Positions 9,128 through 19,800 of a DNA stretch of 64,000 nucleotides are shown here, piece by piece; positions within the stretch are counted from its first letter, which is position 1; the number at the start of each line of letters is the position of its first letter. The notes beneath the pieces are model-generated. The model made no database searches. It was not told where the DNA came from and was given only the letters and a program-made list of their open reading frames with translations. Source of the stretch: Nematostella vectensis (lineage: Eukaryota; Cnidaria; Anthozoa; Actiniaria; Edwardsiidae); the NCBI RefSeq assembly GCF_932526225.1, contig NC_064041.1:4211046-4275045 (forward strand), read 5' to 3'. The translations under genes and the position numbers were made by a program.

Positions 9128-10685
9128 TGTTCAAGCTCCCTAATCGGCAACACCACTGTAAAACTATTCGACAGCTTCGAAGAACATGGCAATTTCTTTG
9201 TAATTGGCCTGGCGCCATCAGGTGCAGAAAAAACGCCAGCATGCAACATCGGTTGTGTGAGTCCGCTAATTTCACACCTGGAGCCACGTGTCGAGAGGAG
9301 TCTCCTCGTCGATGAAACGTCCTCTAACGGACTTTTCAATCACTATGTAAGCCAGCAAAGCCCGACCGGAGACCATGTGACACTACTCTGCATAGACGAA
9401 GGTTATACCTTCTTGATCAAGCTTACATCGACATCGAAATCGTCATCGCAAACTACTCTCACCATGGAAAGAATGTACAAACTGTACGACGGGGACTATT
9501 GGTATTGTGTGAAGGGCAAGGGGAAACGTGTCGGTATCCCAAGCGCAAGGATGGGAATGGTAACATTCACAACACCACGAAGGTTCCTGACAGAGATCTG
9601 GCCAAAGATGATTTCTTGTAGAAATGGCCTGGTCGACCGGATTTTAATTTGGTACCAGGAAAACCAGGATCGTGATATCGAGGTGATGGAGGAGAATTGC
9701 ACACTTCTCAAAGAATGTGCGGTGAAGTCACTTGGGACTGTGTATGAAAAACTCTACAACGACCACCACCAAGAACATCCAGTAGAGTATCTACTAAGTG
9801 CTTCTGCCAGGGAGCGCTATTACAAATACTGCAAACAGAAGAGCAGTGGAGCAGAAGCTGCAGGGGGTTTCAGTCCCGAATGCAATGCAAAGGCGGGGAA
9901 AAATGCAATCAGACTGGCCCTGGCACTTCACGTGCTTTGGCATAGGCTAGGTGCGGCACTGGATCGGCTGGCAGGACCAACTCCACAAGTAATCTCAAAT
10001 ACTACCATGGGCTATGCTTTGACACTACATGACACCATGCTGCAGTTTGGAGGCATTGCTGAAGCGGTAAGCTTACTCAGTGTGAAGCATAACTCTATTG
10101 AGCTCTTTTCTTTAAGGTTGGTGCCCCCTGAATGGAATGTATTTCTCTCAAATGTTGGCGAGTATTTTGTAAGATATCAGTGAAGCACTCTTGTCTTGTG
10201 CTTCACTGGTCTGCTTTAGAAATATTCCCTGACAGGTACAGAAAAAATACTTTCTGACTGAATTTTTAATTTTACAGTCTTTGCAGTTGAAAAAAGGGGC
10301 AAGTATAAGGATGTCTATTTCAGAGCAGGATGTGAAGCACAGAATCCTTACCACCCCAGGGCCTTACAGCAACTGTAAAAGGATTTACAGTCATTTCTCT
10401 TCAACGGCAAGGCCATCGCCACAAAAGGTTGAAGAGTATATGTCAGATTTAAAGGCTGCACAACTGGGCACCATCAAAAAGGTTGGCAGGATGACTGTCT
10501 TTTACAAAGAATTACCGTCTGTCCTCCAGCACAGAGAGCATGAGCTGGGTAATTTCAATATTGCTATTAATGAATACAAGGGGCAGTTTTTAGCTAGTGA
10601 TGATCTGCTGACATCTCTGCAAAAGCAGTCCATGCTGGGAAATCACCCCCAGACAAATGATGTTAAGACCAAAATGTTGACCTAG
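9128..10685 (+). CDS. Primase/helicase-like P-loop NTPase (DUF3987-type) with winged-helix-like tail
   Basis: The frame continues directly from the OTU TAA. A degenerate Walker A motif (GLAPSGAEKTPA) lies at about 9213-9248 and a Walker B-like LLCIDEG near 9380-9400. An arginine- and hydrophobic-rich region follows, with an ALALHVLWHRLG helix near 9915-9950. I recall this layout from DUF3987 proteins, which are primase-associated helicase-like domains; this assignment is from memory, not a search. A 109-bp intron is predicted at 10169-10277 (GTAAGA…TTTTACAG). It joins EYF to SLQLKKG in phase and adds a C-terminal winged-helix-like segment ending at 10685. The Walker A glycine pattern is altered (GAEKT for GSGKT), so ATPase activity is doubtful. 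The final codons lie inside the first unit of the 56-bp tandem repeat. Confidence 0.6.
10169..10277 (+). other. Predicted 109-bp intron
   Basis: The donor GTAAGA follows a phase-0 codon. A branch-like ctgac and a T-rich tract precede the acceptor TTTTACAG. Splicing joins two open frames without loss of phase. Confidence 0.7.
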
Positions 10686-11000
10686 ATGACTAGACAGTAC
10701 CTTCTGTTGTTAATATTTTAGAGACCAAAATGTTGACCTAGATGACTAGACAGTACCTTCTGATGTTAATATTTTAGAGACCAAAATGTTGACCTAGATG
10801 ACTAGACAGTACCTTCTGATGTTAATATTTTAGAGACCAAAATGTTGACCTAGATGACTAGACAGTACCTTCTGATGTTAATATTTTAGAGACCAAAATG
10901 TTGACCTAGATGACTAGACAGTACCTTCTGATGTTAATATTTTAGAGACCAAAATGTTGACCTAGATGACTAGACAATACCTTCTGATGTTAATATTCTT
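10667..11000 (+). repeat. 56-bp tandem repeat, about 6 copies
   Basis: The unit starts gaccaaaatgttgacctaga and recurs at 10667, 10723, 10779, 10835, 10891 and 10947. The last copy is incomplete or diverged after 10995. Copies are almost identical, which implies recent expansion. The first copy supplies the stop codon of the NTPase frame. Confidence 0.95.
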
Positions 11001-11372
11001 TATTATTTATATAAACAACAGTGAAACTCCAGGTAATCTCCCTTGTGAAAACTTGATATCTTCACACATGAAAATGGCATATCATTTCACATGTGAAATA
11101 TCACATTTGGCATGTGCGTCATGCTTGTTTTCAGGTTTCATAAAAATTACAATTTGGTGTTATCTCATTGTTGTTTCCTAAATAACTTAATCATTGTGCT
11201 CACTCTTCGGATACATTTTCAACTCCACACAGCAATGTAATCCTCCATTTTATTATATAAACACCAGATGGTCTCTTGCACGTTAACTTGATATATTTGC
11301 ATGTGAAGAAAACAATATGCTTTAATGCTGTTTTTGAATTTTATGAAACAAATTCAATGATGTATAATAAAC
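11001..11372. other. No gene seen
   Basis: AT-rich spacer between the tandem array and the Harbinger terminus. A small repeated cacatgaaaatg / cacatgtgaaat motif occurs at 11067-11105. Nothing coding is recognised. Confidence 0.5.
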
Positions 11373-11570
11373 AGGGGCCGGTTCCTGAAAAGAGGATTAG
11401 CGCTAATCCAGGCATAAATCTGCTCTAATCTGGGCATAAATTTAAACCAGGATTAAATCGCGTTCCTGAAAGCGGGAATAGCGCTAATCTAGGCATAAAA
11501 TCGGCATAACTTTATACCACCTAGCGAGGAGGGTATAACTCGCTAATCCGGGAATAAAAGTCGAGCAACA
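11373..11570 (+). repeat. 5' terminal region of PIF/Harbinger element with internal duplication
   Basis: Begins ggggccggttcctgaaa, a Harbinger-style terminus. It holds two related blocks of 'gttcctgaaa…agcgctaatc…aggcataaa'. The transposase ATG follows at 11577. No inverted partner is found before 14045, so the 3' terminus appears to be lost. Confidence 0.6.
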
Positions 11571-11576
11571 AACAAA

Positions 11577-12871
11577 ATGGCGGACATGTTATTGTTTGGT
11601 AATCTTGCAGAAAGGCCTGCTCAACCGCGTCGGTTCCGTCATTTCCGCACAGAATTAGATGATTACTATAATGATAAAAATGTCAAGTCGAGGTTCCGTT
11701 TCAATAGCGATTCTATTCGCTATATTGCGGACTTACTTTCACCACAATTAGCGAGGAGCACAAAGCGAAACCATGCACTGAGTCCGACCTTGCAAGTTCT
11801 TGTTGCTCTTCGGTACTTTGCCTCAGGGAATTTTCTTGAGGTTATGGGGACACATTTGGACTTCCAAAGTCTACAGTATCACGGTGTATTACTGACGTTT
11901 CAAAAGAACTTGTTGCCAACAATAAAGAATTCATTGCTTGGCCAAGCGACGAGGAAAAAACACAAATCAAAAAGTCGTTTTTCGCAAAAAAAGGGTTTCC
12001 TGGAGTGATAGGCTGCATCGACGGCACTCATGTTCGCATTCAAGGACCTCCCAGGAACGAGAACGACTTCGTAAAAAGGAAAGGATTCCATTCAATCAAC
12101 GTTCAAGCCATTTGTGACAACAAAGGCAGTAAAGTTTCATAATAAACAAGGGTAGTGGTGGTGGGACCAATTAGTGAACTTTTTGGTGTATGACAGCCCC
12201 CTGTAAGAAAATCAGATCCACATTCTCCCTAATAGGTCCACCCTTTCTAAATTACGAACTGAATTTTCTCAAACAAATAATCACAGCTACTGTATTTTAT
12301 ACTGTATTATTAATTATCCACGATCAAAAAATACTGTCAAATGAACTATCTTTTACAATATTTGTTTTCTGTCATCTCATCAAACAAATGAAAAATATCT
12401 TTTGTAATAAATATTTTTTTTTTCACTCTTAGGGCTATTCACCAATGTTGAGCCAAATGGCCTGGAAATGCCCATGAAGACAGTGGAATACACGACAAGC
12501 TGCAGCTGGAGCACAAGAGCGTCGAAGATGGTGTTCTAATTGGTGATAGTGGGTATGGCTGCAAGCCTTTTTTAATGACCCCTTTCCCTCACCCTGAAAC
12601 CCCAAAACAAGAGGCCTACAATGAAGCACTGGGAAAGACAAGGGTGAAGATTGAACAGACATTTGGCATATTTAAGCGGAGATTCCATCTCATGCATACA
12701 GAGATCAGGGTGGATCCCTCAAAGGCAACCCTGCTAATAGGGGCTTGTGCGGTTTTGCACAACATTGCTATTATAAGACCCCCACGTGGGGTTGTCTTTG
12801 AGGATGATCAGCCAGAGGTACCCCCCTATGAGGGACCAGAGGATGGGCTAAGGATGACAGTGACTTGTTAA
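11577..12871 (+). pseudogene. PIF/Harbinger transposase (HARBI1-like), two frameshifts
   Basis: The start aacaaaATGGCGG has a strong initiation context. The N-terminal part (RFRFNSDSIRYIADLL, LQVLVALRYFASGNF) is typical of Harbinger nucleases. A one-base loss near 11849 shifts the frame, after which the protein reads on to about 12141 with the first catalytic Asp in GCIDGTHV. An intron (about 12133-12432, acceptor after a long pyrimidine tract, …TTAG) precedes the second exon. A second one-base loss lies in the FTNVE/AKWPG region near 12455. The second Asp is in LIGDSGYG (about 12540-12560) and Glu is in KIEQTFG (about 12646-12666). The C-terminus to 12871 is intact. Only two small lesions suggest modest age. 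Confidence 0.9.
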
Positions 12872-14045
12872 GCATGTACATAATACTTTTAAAACTTATT
12901 TGCTTTTCTTGTTCAAAGAAATGTTCATATTCTGCTATATTTCAAGTTAATGTTTTTGTAAATAGCTTTGAAACAAAACGTTATTGTTATGAATATCAAT
13001 GAATTGTATTATAGTTCTTATTATTTACTATAAGGAAACAAGAAATAAATGAAAACTGTGAGAAACATGTTCTTCACAATGCTGAACTCCTGGTATTTAT
13101 AAATTTTCCTTTGTGGATTCTGTATTCTTCATTATAAAGGGACAGTTGCCACTTCCTGTGAACCAAAGTTGTTTCAAAATGAAAGATTGTGAATAAGGGC
13201 GTACCCAGGGTAACCCATATATATTTTGGAGGTGTAGGAGATCCACTTTCCTATTCCCTTTCTATTATTACTTTAGCATCCCTCCCATGCATTTCATCAG
13301 GAACACTATTGTTAGCCAAAAAATGGAACACCCTTGCCTTGTTGAATACAGCGGTCTGGGAACAAATCTACGAAAGTTTTGAATTCTTAATTCTCACTTA
13401 ATTCTCACTTTGTGAATTTTATTCAGCTAATTGCCTGGAGTGTATTGTACCGAACAACTTTCCACACAAAACAATTATGTCTGCAAGCAATACAATCATA
13501 GAATTCACTAGTACTTTGAAAATACCCCTTAAAAGGGTTTATTTACAATTGCTGAAATTACTTTGAGATTGTTTTTTACTACAATCTGCTGTTTCTGATG
13601 AAATTTCTCGAAATCGGTAGGGTTCCTGCGCAGCCGTATTTTAAATTGTCCATGAAGAAAACTCCTCGATTGTAGATTGTTTATGGTCTTTAATCACAAA
13701 CGATGATACGATTCTACAATACAAACCGATATGCAAACGTATGAACACTTAAAACAAACAATTGGCTAATCATCTAAGGTAACAAACTTACGAATAAGAG
13801 TCAGTGTGTCTCTGTATCTCGGAGCATTACGAATGACCGTGATCCAAGATGGCCGACCGGGGAGACCTGTCAGCGGTCTTCTTGAGCCCTCGGATCGGTC
13901 CGAGGTAGTCCCTTCAGTCTGAAATAAAATAAAATGTCCAGAATAACTAAAAATAGCAACATTGTGACCTTATTCACTAACTACGGCCATTTACCCACAT
14001 ATAAGTGATTTCTTCGTTTGTTACACGCCGAACACGAAGTCCAAC
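12872..14045. other. No gene seen
   Basis: AT-rich sequence between the Harbinger relic and the right foldback arm. A direct duplication 'attctcactt' occurs at 13391-13410. The stretch 13830-13930 is GC-richer, but I find no coding or RNA gene. Confidence 0.5.
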
Positions 14046-14485
14046 TGATGCCGCCATCTTGGCCGTGAAGCCTTTTCGACTGGACCCTAGCCACACAGGC
14101 AGACCGAAAAACGCGGCCTCTTCAATCGACCCAGAGATCTATCGGCCCAGCGATCCATCGACCCAGCAAACCATCGACCCAGATATTCATCGGCCTAGCG
14201 ATCCATTGGCCCAGCAATCCATCGACCCAGAGATCCATCGGCCCAGCGAACCATCGACCCAGATATTCATCGGCCTAGCGATCCATCGACCCAGCGATCC
14301 ATCAACCCAACGGTCTAGTGATCCAACGGTCTAGCGATTTAAAGATATGCGGATCTAGCGTTCCATCGAGTCAGTTTCTCCTGAGATAACTTATGCAGTT
14401 GATTGAGAGGTACTGATATAACATGTTATCAGCATAAACACTGTTAGTGGCTTGTGACGTCAGTTGTGAGGTTCTTACACCGAGG
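14046..14485 (-). repeat. Right inverted arm with 16-bp tandem units
   Basis: Reverse complement of the left arm. It has the shared MAAS-like 'atggcggcat' inner edge, a short array of 16-bp units (14121-14320) and a nearly identical outer ~180 bp ending caccgagg at 14485. It carries about 33 bp more than the left arm near 14066-14100. Confidence 0.9.
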
Positions 14486-14617
14486 TAAAGCCATTATTTT
14501 ATATATGGGGAAGGAAAAAAAACGCGCCGCTCGGGGTCGTGTTATTTATTTACCAGGCGGCGGCGGTTTATAGCGCGTCGTTTGAAAGGTCAAAAGCGCT
14601 TTATTATCTATAGTCAC

Positions 14618-16268
14618 AATAAGGTCTAATTCTCTATTATACTTGGTTCCGAGGGGTAAACCTCTTTTCCACGGAAAACTGTCCCATTTATTAACAGTTA
14701 TAATGACATTGATTAGTATGATCAACCATAGTGAAGGCGAATAGTATTCTACCAAAGCAGACAAGGCTAGCATAGCTGACATCGGACACTTGCGGTAATA
14801 GGATCCTGGCTCACTGAAAGGATGCGAGCGAGTTCAGGGCGACTCATGGTGGAATGATTATGTTTATTTCGGGACAATACGCGACACGGCCCAAATTACA
14901 GATATTTTCAGCTGCGCTTTAAGATATCTACTGTAGATTTTATGTAAAGATTTCCCAGGACATCGAGCGACACTGCGGCAACTCTTATCGGCAATTATCG
15001 CTTTTGCGTTGTGCCAGGCATAATCCGTGGTTTTCTTTATTTCCGCTGATGGCTTTCGTTTGTAAGGCTGATACACAATAAATAGAATGTTCAGCAAGAA
15101 ATTTCCCTTCACTTAGTATCGATGTACTATTTAAAACACGAGCAGTAGTAGCAGTGTTTTATCGGGTATAAAATTTCGTACCCGATAAAACACGTGACGC
15201 GAATGTTAAGTGCGACTGGGAAGCCATTTCCAGAATTCGGTGCTAAGTCCAGTGGTCCAGTTTCACTGTTACGATTAACTCATCCAATTTCAATAGGCGC
15301 TTTTGACCAATCGAGGTGAAAACACAAAGTCTATGTTCATCAGGGAATCAAAGCTAGTCCATCAGTGAATTAAAAATATACTCAAGAGCACTCAATGCCT
15401 AAAATAGTACTTCATTGATTAGATGAAAAGTCAAAAGTATGCATGTTGCGTTCCTGGGAATCCAGATAACTACAGTAGACACTAAAATGAATTCAGGCAT
15501 TCCTCGAGCGCTGTTGAGTTCACAACAAAATGCCTCCGAAGTCGCAGTTTATACCGCCAAACTCCTGAGACTGAAGATCAAAAATACTTTGGAAGACTAT
15601 GTAATCCAAAGTCGATCAGAAATTACACGAAATGGCAAATAGTAAGAGAAAATAAGGGTCCGCAAAAAAACAGCATAGCGCTGTTTTGTAATTGATTTAG
15701 AGAAAGTGCAAGGATTTGAAACTGATTCGGACACAGTTATATCGCTGGGGACTTGCCTATGTAAAAGCCTACTCACGTGTCTAAAGAGGGTCATCCGATT
15801 GGTCGAATCACCTATTGAATATGGATGAGTTAACAGTAACAGTGAATGAACCCAATACCGAAATCTTGAATGGCTTCCCAGTCACATGTAGAGAATGTTG
15901 AAAATCAGGTACTGTCTTTACTGTGGTTTTCGATTATCTAACTAACAATGAATTTCAGTTATCACGAAAAAATATGGAAACCAATCTCGGATCAGGCTCG
16001 AAATTGTGTCGGTATTGTTCAATCAAAAAGAATGAGTAAATAACAGCTACTTTCTTTGCCTCTACCCTTAGATTCTCTATTTGTATTGCCCCAAAATAAA
16101 AATAGTAATTCCACCATGAGTCGCTCTGAACTCGCTCTCACTCTTTCAGTGAGCCAGGATCTTTACCGTTTCCGGCTAGGCTAGCCTTGTCTGCTTTGGT
16201 AGAATACTCCTCGCCTGCAGTATGGTTAATCATACTAATCAATATCATTTATATCAGTTAGACCTTAT
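14618..16268. repeat. Long imperfect inverted repeat, probable non-autonomous foldback element
   Basis: 14618-14880 matches the reverse complement of 16090-16268: shared blocks include ctaccaaagcagacaaggcta, ggatcctggctcactgaaag and gagcgactcatggtggaat. A second pair is 15205-15330 against 15755-15900 (ctgggaagccat, gttaactcatcca, gaccaatcg). Divergence between arms is substantial, so the structure is old. No open frame of interest lies inside. Confidence 0.8.
15154..15193. repeat. Perfect 15-bp hairpin
   Basis: gtgttttatcgggta at 15154-15168 is exactly complementary to 15179-15193, with a 10-base loop. It sits inside the left arm of the long inverted repeat. Confidence 0.9.
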
Positions 16269-16559
16269 TAGACTCATCGCCTTACTGGAAGTAAATTCAT
16301 TCTATGAATATCAAGAACAACAACTTCTGCTCAAGTAAAGCTTGGTGTGAATTGAAAAACTTGACGTTTGACCTAGTTCTGGCCGCCTCCAGAACAGGCC
16401 AGCGTAGCCTTTGAAGATCGTTGAAAATTGTCCTGGTGGAACAAACGCATTCGCTTGTTCCCGCTAGCGTTGACAGTTTTTTTTGTCAAAACAAACAAAC
16501 ATTTGCTTAGTGCGAATAGGCCCTATGCATGGAAAGCTGCCTCAAATGGGAATCTAGTT
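16269..16559. other. No gene seen
   Basis: Unique-looking spacer with stops in all frames. Confidence 0.5.
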
Positions 16560-16965
16560 GCCAGTGGAAGCGCTCCATACCCTCCCTGAATTGGTGTATC
16601 TGTCGTAATCGTCGGGCTGTCTTCCCCCCCCTTCATCACCATCGGTCGGTCTCGTAAGGTTGTCATACACACCCCCCTTCCCCCGCCATCATCGGGTCAT
16701 AAGGTTACCGGCTTCCATACCCCCCCCCCCATCCCCAAAATAGTGGGTGGCGGCGGGTCATACCACACCCCCCGTCATCACCATCGGTCGGTCTCGTAAA
16801 GTTGTCATACCCCCCTCTTCCCCCGCCATCACCGGGTCGTAAGGTTACCGGCGGGCTTCCATACCCCCCCATCCCCAAAATGGTGGAAGGCGGCGGGTCA
16901 TACCCCACCCTCCTAAATCGGGTCCCTAGCTTGGCTGATTGTTATGACCTCGTCCCTTAGTAAAG
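16560..16965 (-). repeat. Interspersed repeat with CCCC/GGCGGGTCATACC units, copy 2
   Basis: Inverted relative of 4737-4975. It ends 'gggtccctagcttgg…atgacctcgtccctta', the complement of the start of copy 1. It holds duplicated blocks of 'catcaccatcggtcggtctcgtaa' and 'ccccatccccaaaat'. Confidence 0.75.
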
Positions 16966-17596
16966 TAAAGTAAAATAAGGATTTTGACTAGCTGTGAAAC
17001 ATTTTTACCGAGGCCGTGAAGTATGAAACTCGCTCATCCTCACACACTTTCGAACTTTTTCATTGTTCTGCCGTCGCTTCATCGGTCAAGGGTTGTAAAC
17101 ATCCCTATAAAAGCTCCTACTCTCAACCCGAGCGATTCTCCGAAGCCTGTAAGATAAACGTTGTAAACTGTGTAAAAGACAATTCAAAGCCATTTACAGG
17201 GAATACAAAAAACTTAATAGGAAACATTTTAACACGCCTAATCCATCGGATTTTGAATTCAAGACTTGAAGCTTTTACTTGAGCCTTCCTAATGGTTAGC
17301 GGTTTTCTGCATGAGAGCTATCCAGGCGCTTTCTGATTGGCTGAAATCCCTTATCGCAAGACAAACGATCAGACCAGTTATCCAGCCGTTGATGGGGGCA
17401 GTACTGCGGGCTCACAGAAACGAGCTGGAAATCGAGACTATAACTTAATGTGAAATTTCACGACTTACACTGTTCTAAAAAATATAGCAAAAACACTATT
17501 GAAGCGGACTCCCTGATATGGTATGTAATGAGCAAACTAGAAAAAACAAGTTTTCCAAAACGGATGTATTGATATACCATCTCTCCCTCGTTTAGG
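16966..17596. other. No firm gene
   Basis: Contains one open stretch (17016-17282) without recognisable motifs. I see no exon that joins convincingly to the one at 17597. Confidence 0.4.
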
Positions 17597-18023
17597 CATA
17601 ACCACGGATGCATTGGGAGAACTCCAACATTTGACCTCATTCACCCAAATGCGATTCGTTTGCCACAAGCAGCAAGCGGGGCGAACTCTGCACATCATCA
17701 CCACCCCTGACAGCAAGGGAAAAGCCGTCGTGGACTTCTTCACCGCGAAGACAAACAACTTCCCACGTGCCTGCGACTCCTTCACCAAGGGCGCCACAGA
17801 CAACTCGATGCTAAGCGGTCGGTGTGCGAGATGGGGCAGAGACGCAAGCGGCGACTACCATGTGGGAGTCTGGGGAGAAACAGACCGGTTGGCCCCGGAT
17901 AGGAGGATGTATGACCATGCGATCTTTGACAATGGCTTTATTTATTTGTCGGTTATAAAAAATTGCGACGACAACTTAAATCAAGTGACAGACGGAGACT
18001 TTTGGAAGATATTTGTACGCTGA
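17597..18023 (+). CDS. Probable terminal exon of a host gene, uncharacterised cysteine-containing domain
   Basis: A strong splice acceptor (tctctccctcgtttag, ending 17596) opens into a 141-codon frame that runs to the stop at 18021-18023, with AATAAA 106 bases later. The frame has no ATG near its start, so it needs an upstream exon that I cannot find here. The peptide has four cysteines, regular Trp/Gly motifs (SGRCARWGRD, YHVGVWGE) and ends GDFWKIFVR. It resembles, from memory, a repeated secreted-protein domain common in corals and anemones. That likeness is unverified, and function and localisation are unknown. Confidence 0.55.
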
Positions 18024-18128
18024 TTTTTCTAAAATTCGCTTAAATGAATTGACGCGAAAAAAAGTGCCGCGAAAATGGGCAAGCACAGAGAGATGCTTTG
18101 GAAAAGACTAAAACATAAAAAATCGTTT

Positions 18129-18134
18129 AATAAA
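18129..18134 (+). terminator. Polyadenylation signal AATAAA
   Basis: Canonical hexamer 106 bases downstream of the stop at 18021-18023. Confidence 0.55.
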
Positions 18135-19446
18135 CTTTATGTATACTATTCATTTTTATCAATTCATTATCATCTATACGAAACTTGCATACCGTACAGA
18201 GTACCCTCGGTATTAATGCCGCAACAGCTAGCTGAATACCATTCAATACTGTAGCTACGGAGAAGCATGACATCTAGATGTGGCTACAGAGTAGGTATAA
18301 CGCCACACCCTGTCCTGTACCCTAATCCATCTACGCAATGTACATTGCACCGTACATCGCTATAAAAAAAGACTTTGGCGGGCGCGGATCCAGGTAAAAG
18401 CCTGACCTGTTCACGAAAACAAAAACGCAATAAACAGAATAAATACATGCAGCTCATACTAAATATACTAACTGCAAACATTTTGACCTGTTTAAGTAAA
18501 CAGAAGTGAAAAGGTATGGATCCGCACCTGGCGAGATATATTAAAATTATCATACTCTTCCATAACCCATCTTCCTGGGCACTGTCAATCAATAATGTTA
18601 TTATATGGCAACTACTGTATGCGCGCTGTGATTGGCTATTTGGTGGTCATGACATTCCCTTGATGCCATTGAGGGCGTATTGCCCTACGAAAACTTTTCA
18701 CAATCTGCTGTTGTTGTTGTTGTTTTTTTTTTTGTAATGTTTTTTACGTTATATTTACAAAATGAGCAGCAAGTGACATGAAAACAATCCAGCGTTACTT
18801 TTGGTCGGTAGAGAAAGGAAAAGCAACTTTCTTCACTTACCAGCTACCGAGCTCAACCACTTGTTGGCGAAGTTTTTCAAATATATCTTGAAGACAAATG
18901 GTGACGAAGATTAGCCAGGCATGGTGTCAAGTTTTCAACGATGTATTCACTGTTTCCTCACGGACAACAAGCCCAAGTTTATAATAAAATATATAGATTT
19001 AGGCACTGCCTAAAAGCGGAGCCAGCATTTTTTTACTCTTAACTTAGGGGTATGTCCCCATCAACCCCCCTCCCCCAACAAGAGACCAAACTTCAGTGAG
19101 GGACATAACAACAGGATTCTACACTTTGATTTTGCTCCAGGTATCCCATCTCCCTAAAATCAACCCTACCTAAACGCATAAAAATACATGGCTTATAACT
19201 TTTACTCTTTATATTATGAAAATGATCTCCTCCCAATCCTTCTAGAGAATACCCAAAACAATGACACTATTCGTAGTTTTTATAGACATTACTCAGGACA
19301 CATTTGCTTAAAAAGAGGGATTTGAAGTCTAGAGTTGTACTTGATAGACAACTGATACAGAAAATATATCTCTATTTTGCCATATAATCAGATCTTGTTA
19401 AATTTGTCCACACTTATTTATTTATTTATTTTAGTCTTGTTTTATT

Positions 19447-19479
19447 TATTTAGTATACTTCAGAGAAGTATACTAAATA
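19447..19479. repeat. Perfect 15-bp hairpin, 3-base loop
   Basis: tatttagtatacttc pairs exactly with gaagtatactaaata around the loop aga. Confidence 0.95.
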
Positions 19480-19777
19480 AGTTCCCTCAAGTTTATTTTC
19501 CCCTTGAATAAATAAGAGAAAAGTAAACAGTATATAGAGCTCTCAAACTCTTCAAAAATGAAAATCATGACTGGATTTACACAGTCAATACAATATTTGA
19601 TAGTGTTCAGCATGCTGTGGTTGGTTGGTTGCACTTGGTAATAGACGAAGTAGTATGATTAAAGATATGTAAAGAGTACTAAAAAGGATGATATTACAGA
19701 CTTTTTTATATCCTTTATAGAGTTCTTTACAAATCTATTATCATACTATGGGGTCTTAGAGAGTCCAAAATTATATA

Positions 19778-19800
19778 GGGTGTTGAAACTTTCAACACCC
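19778..19800. repeat. Perfect 11-bp palindrome
   Basis: gggtgttgaaa-c-tttcaacaccc, near-perfect dyad in AT-rich DNA. Confidence 0.95.

Larger units (their letters stand above)
5963..14485 (+). mobile_element. Large foldback-type DNA transposon with transposase, OTU protease and helicase-like NTPase
   Basis: Near-identical inverted arms lie at 5963-6433 and 14046-14485. They bracket about 7.6 kb that contains a DDE transposase, an OTU domain and a P-loop NTPase in one orientation. Arms built partly of tandem subrepeats are typical of foldback and some Mutator/Phantom elements. No clear target-site duplication is visible: the 9-mers just outside the arms, tactctgat and taaagccat, do not match. 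A Harbinger relic (11373-12871) is nested near the right end. That the arms and genes form one element is inferred from geometry; the arms and the coding domains themselves are directly visible. Confidence 0.72.

Noticed and set aside
17016-17282. Candidate upstream exon for the exon at 17597
   Set aside because: No donor site in suitable phase and no similarity to the downstream domain.
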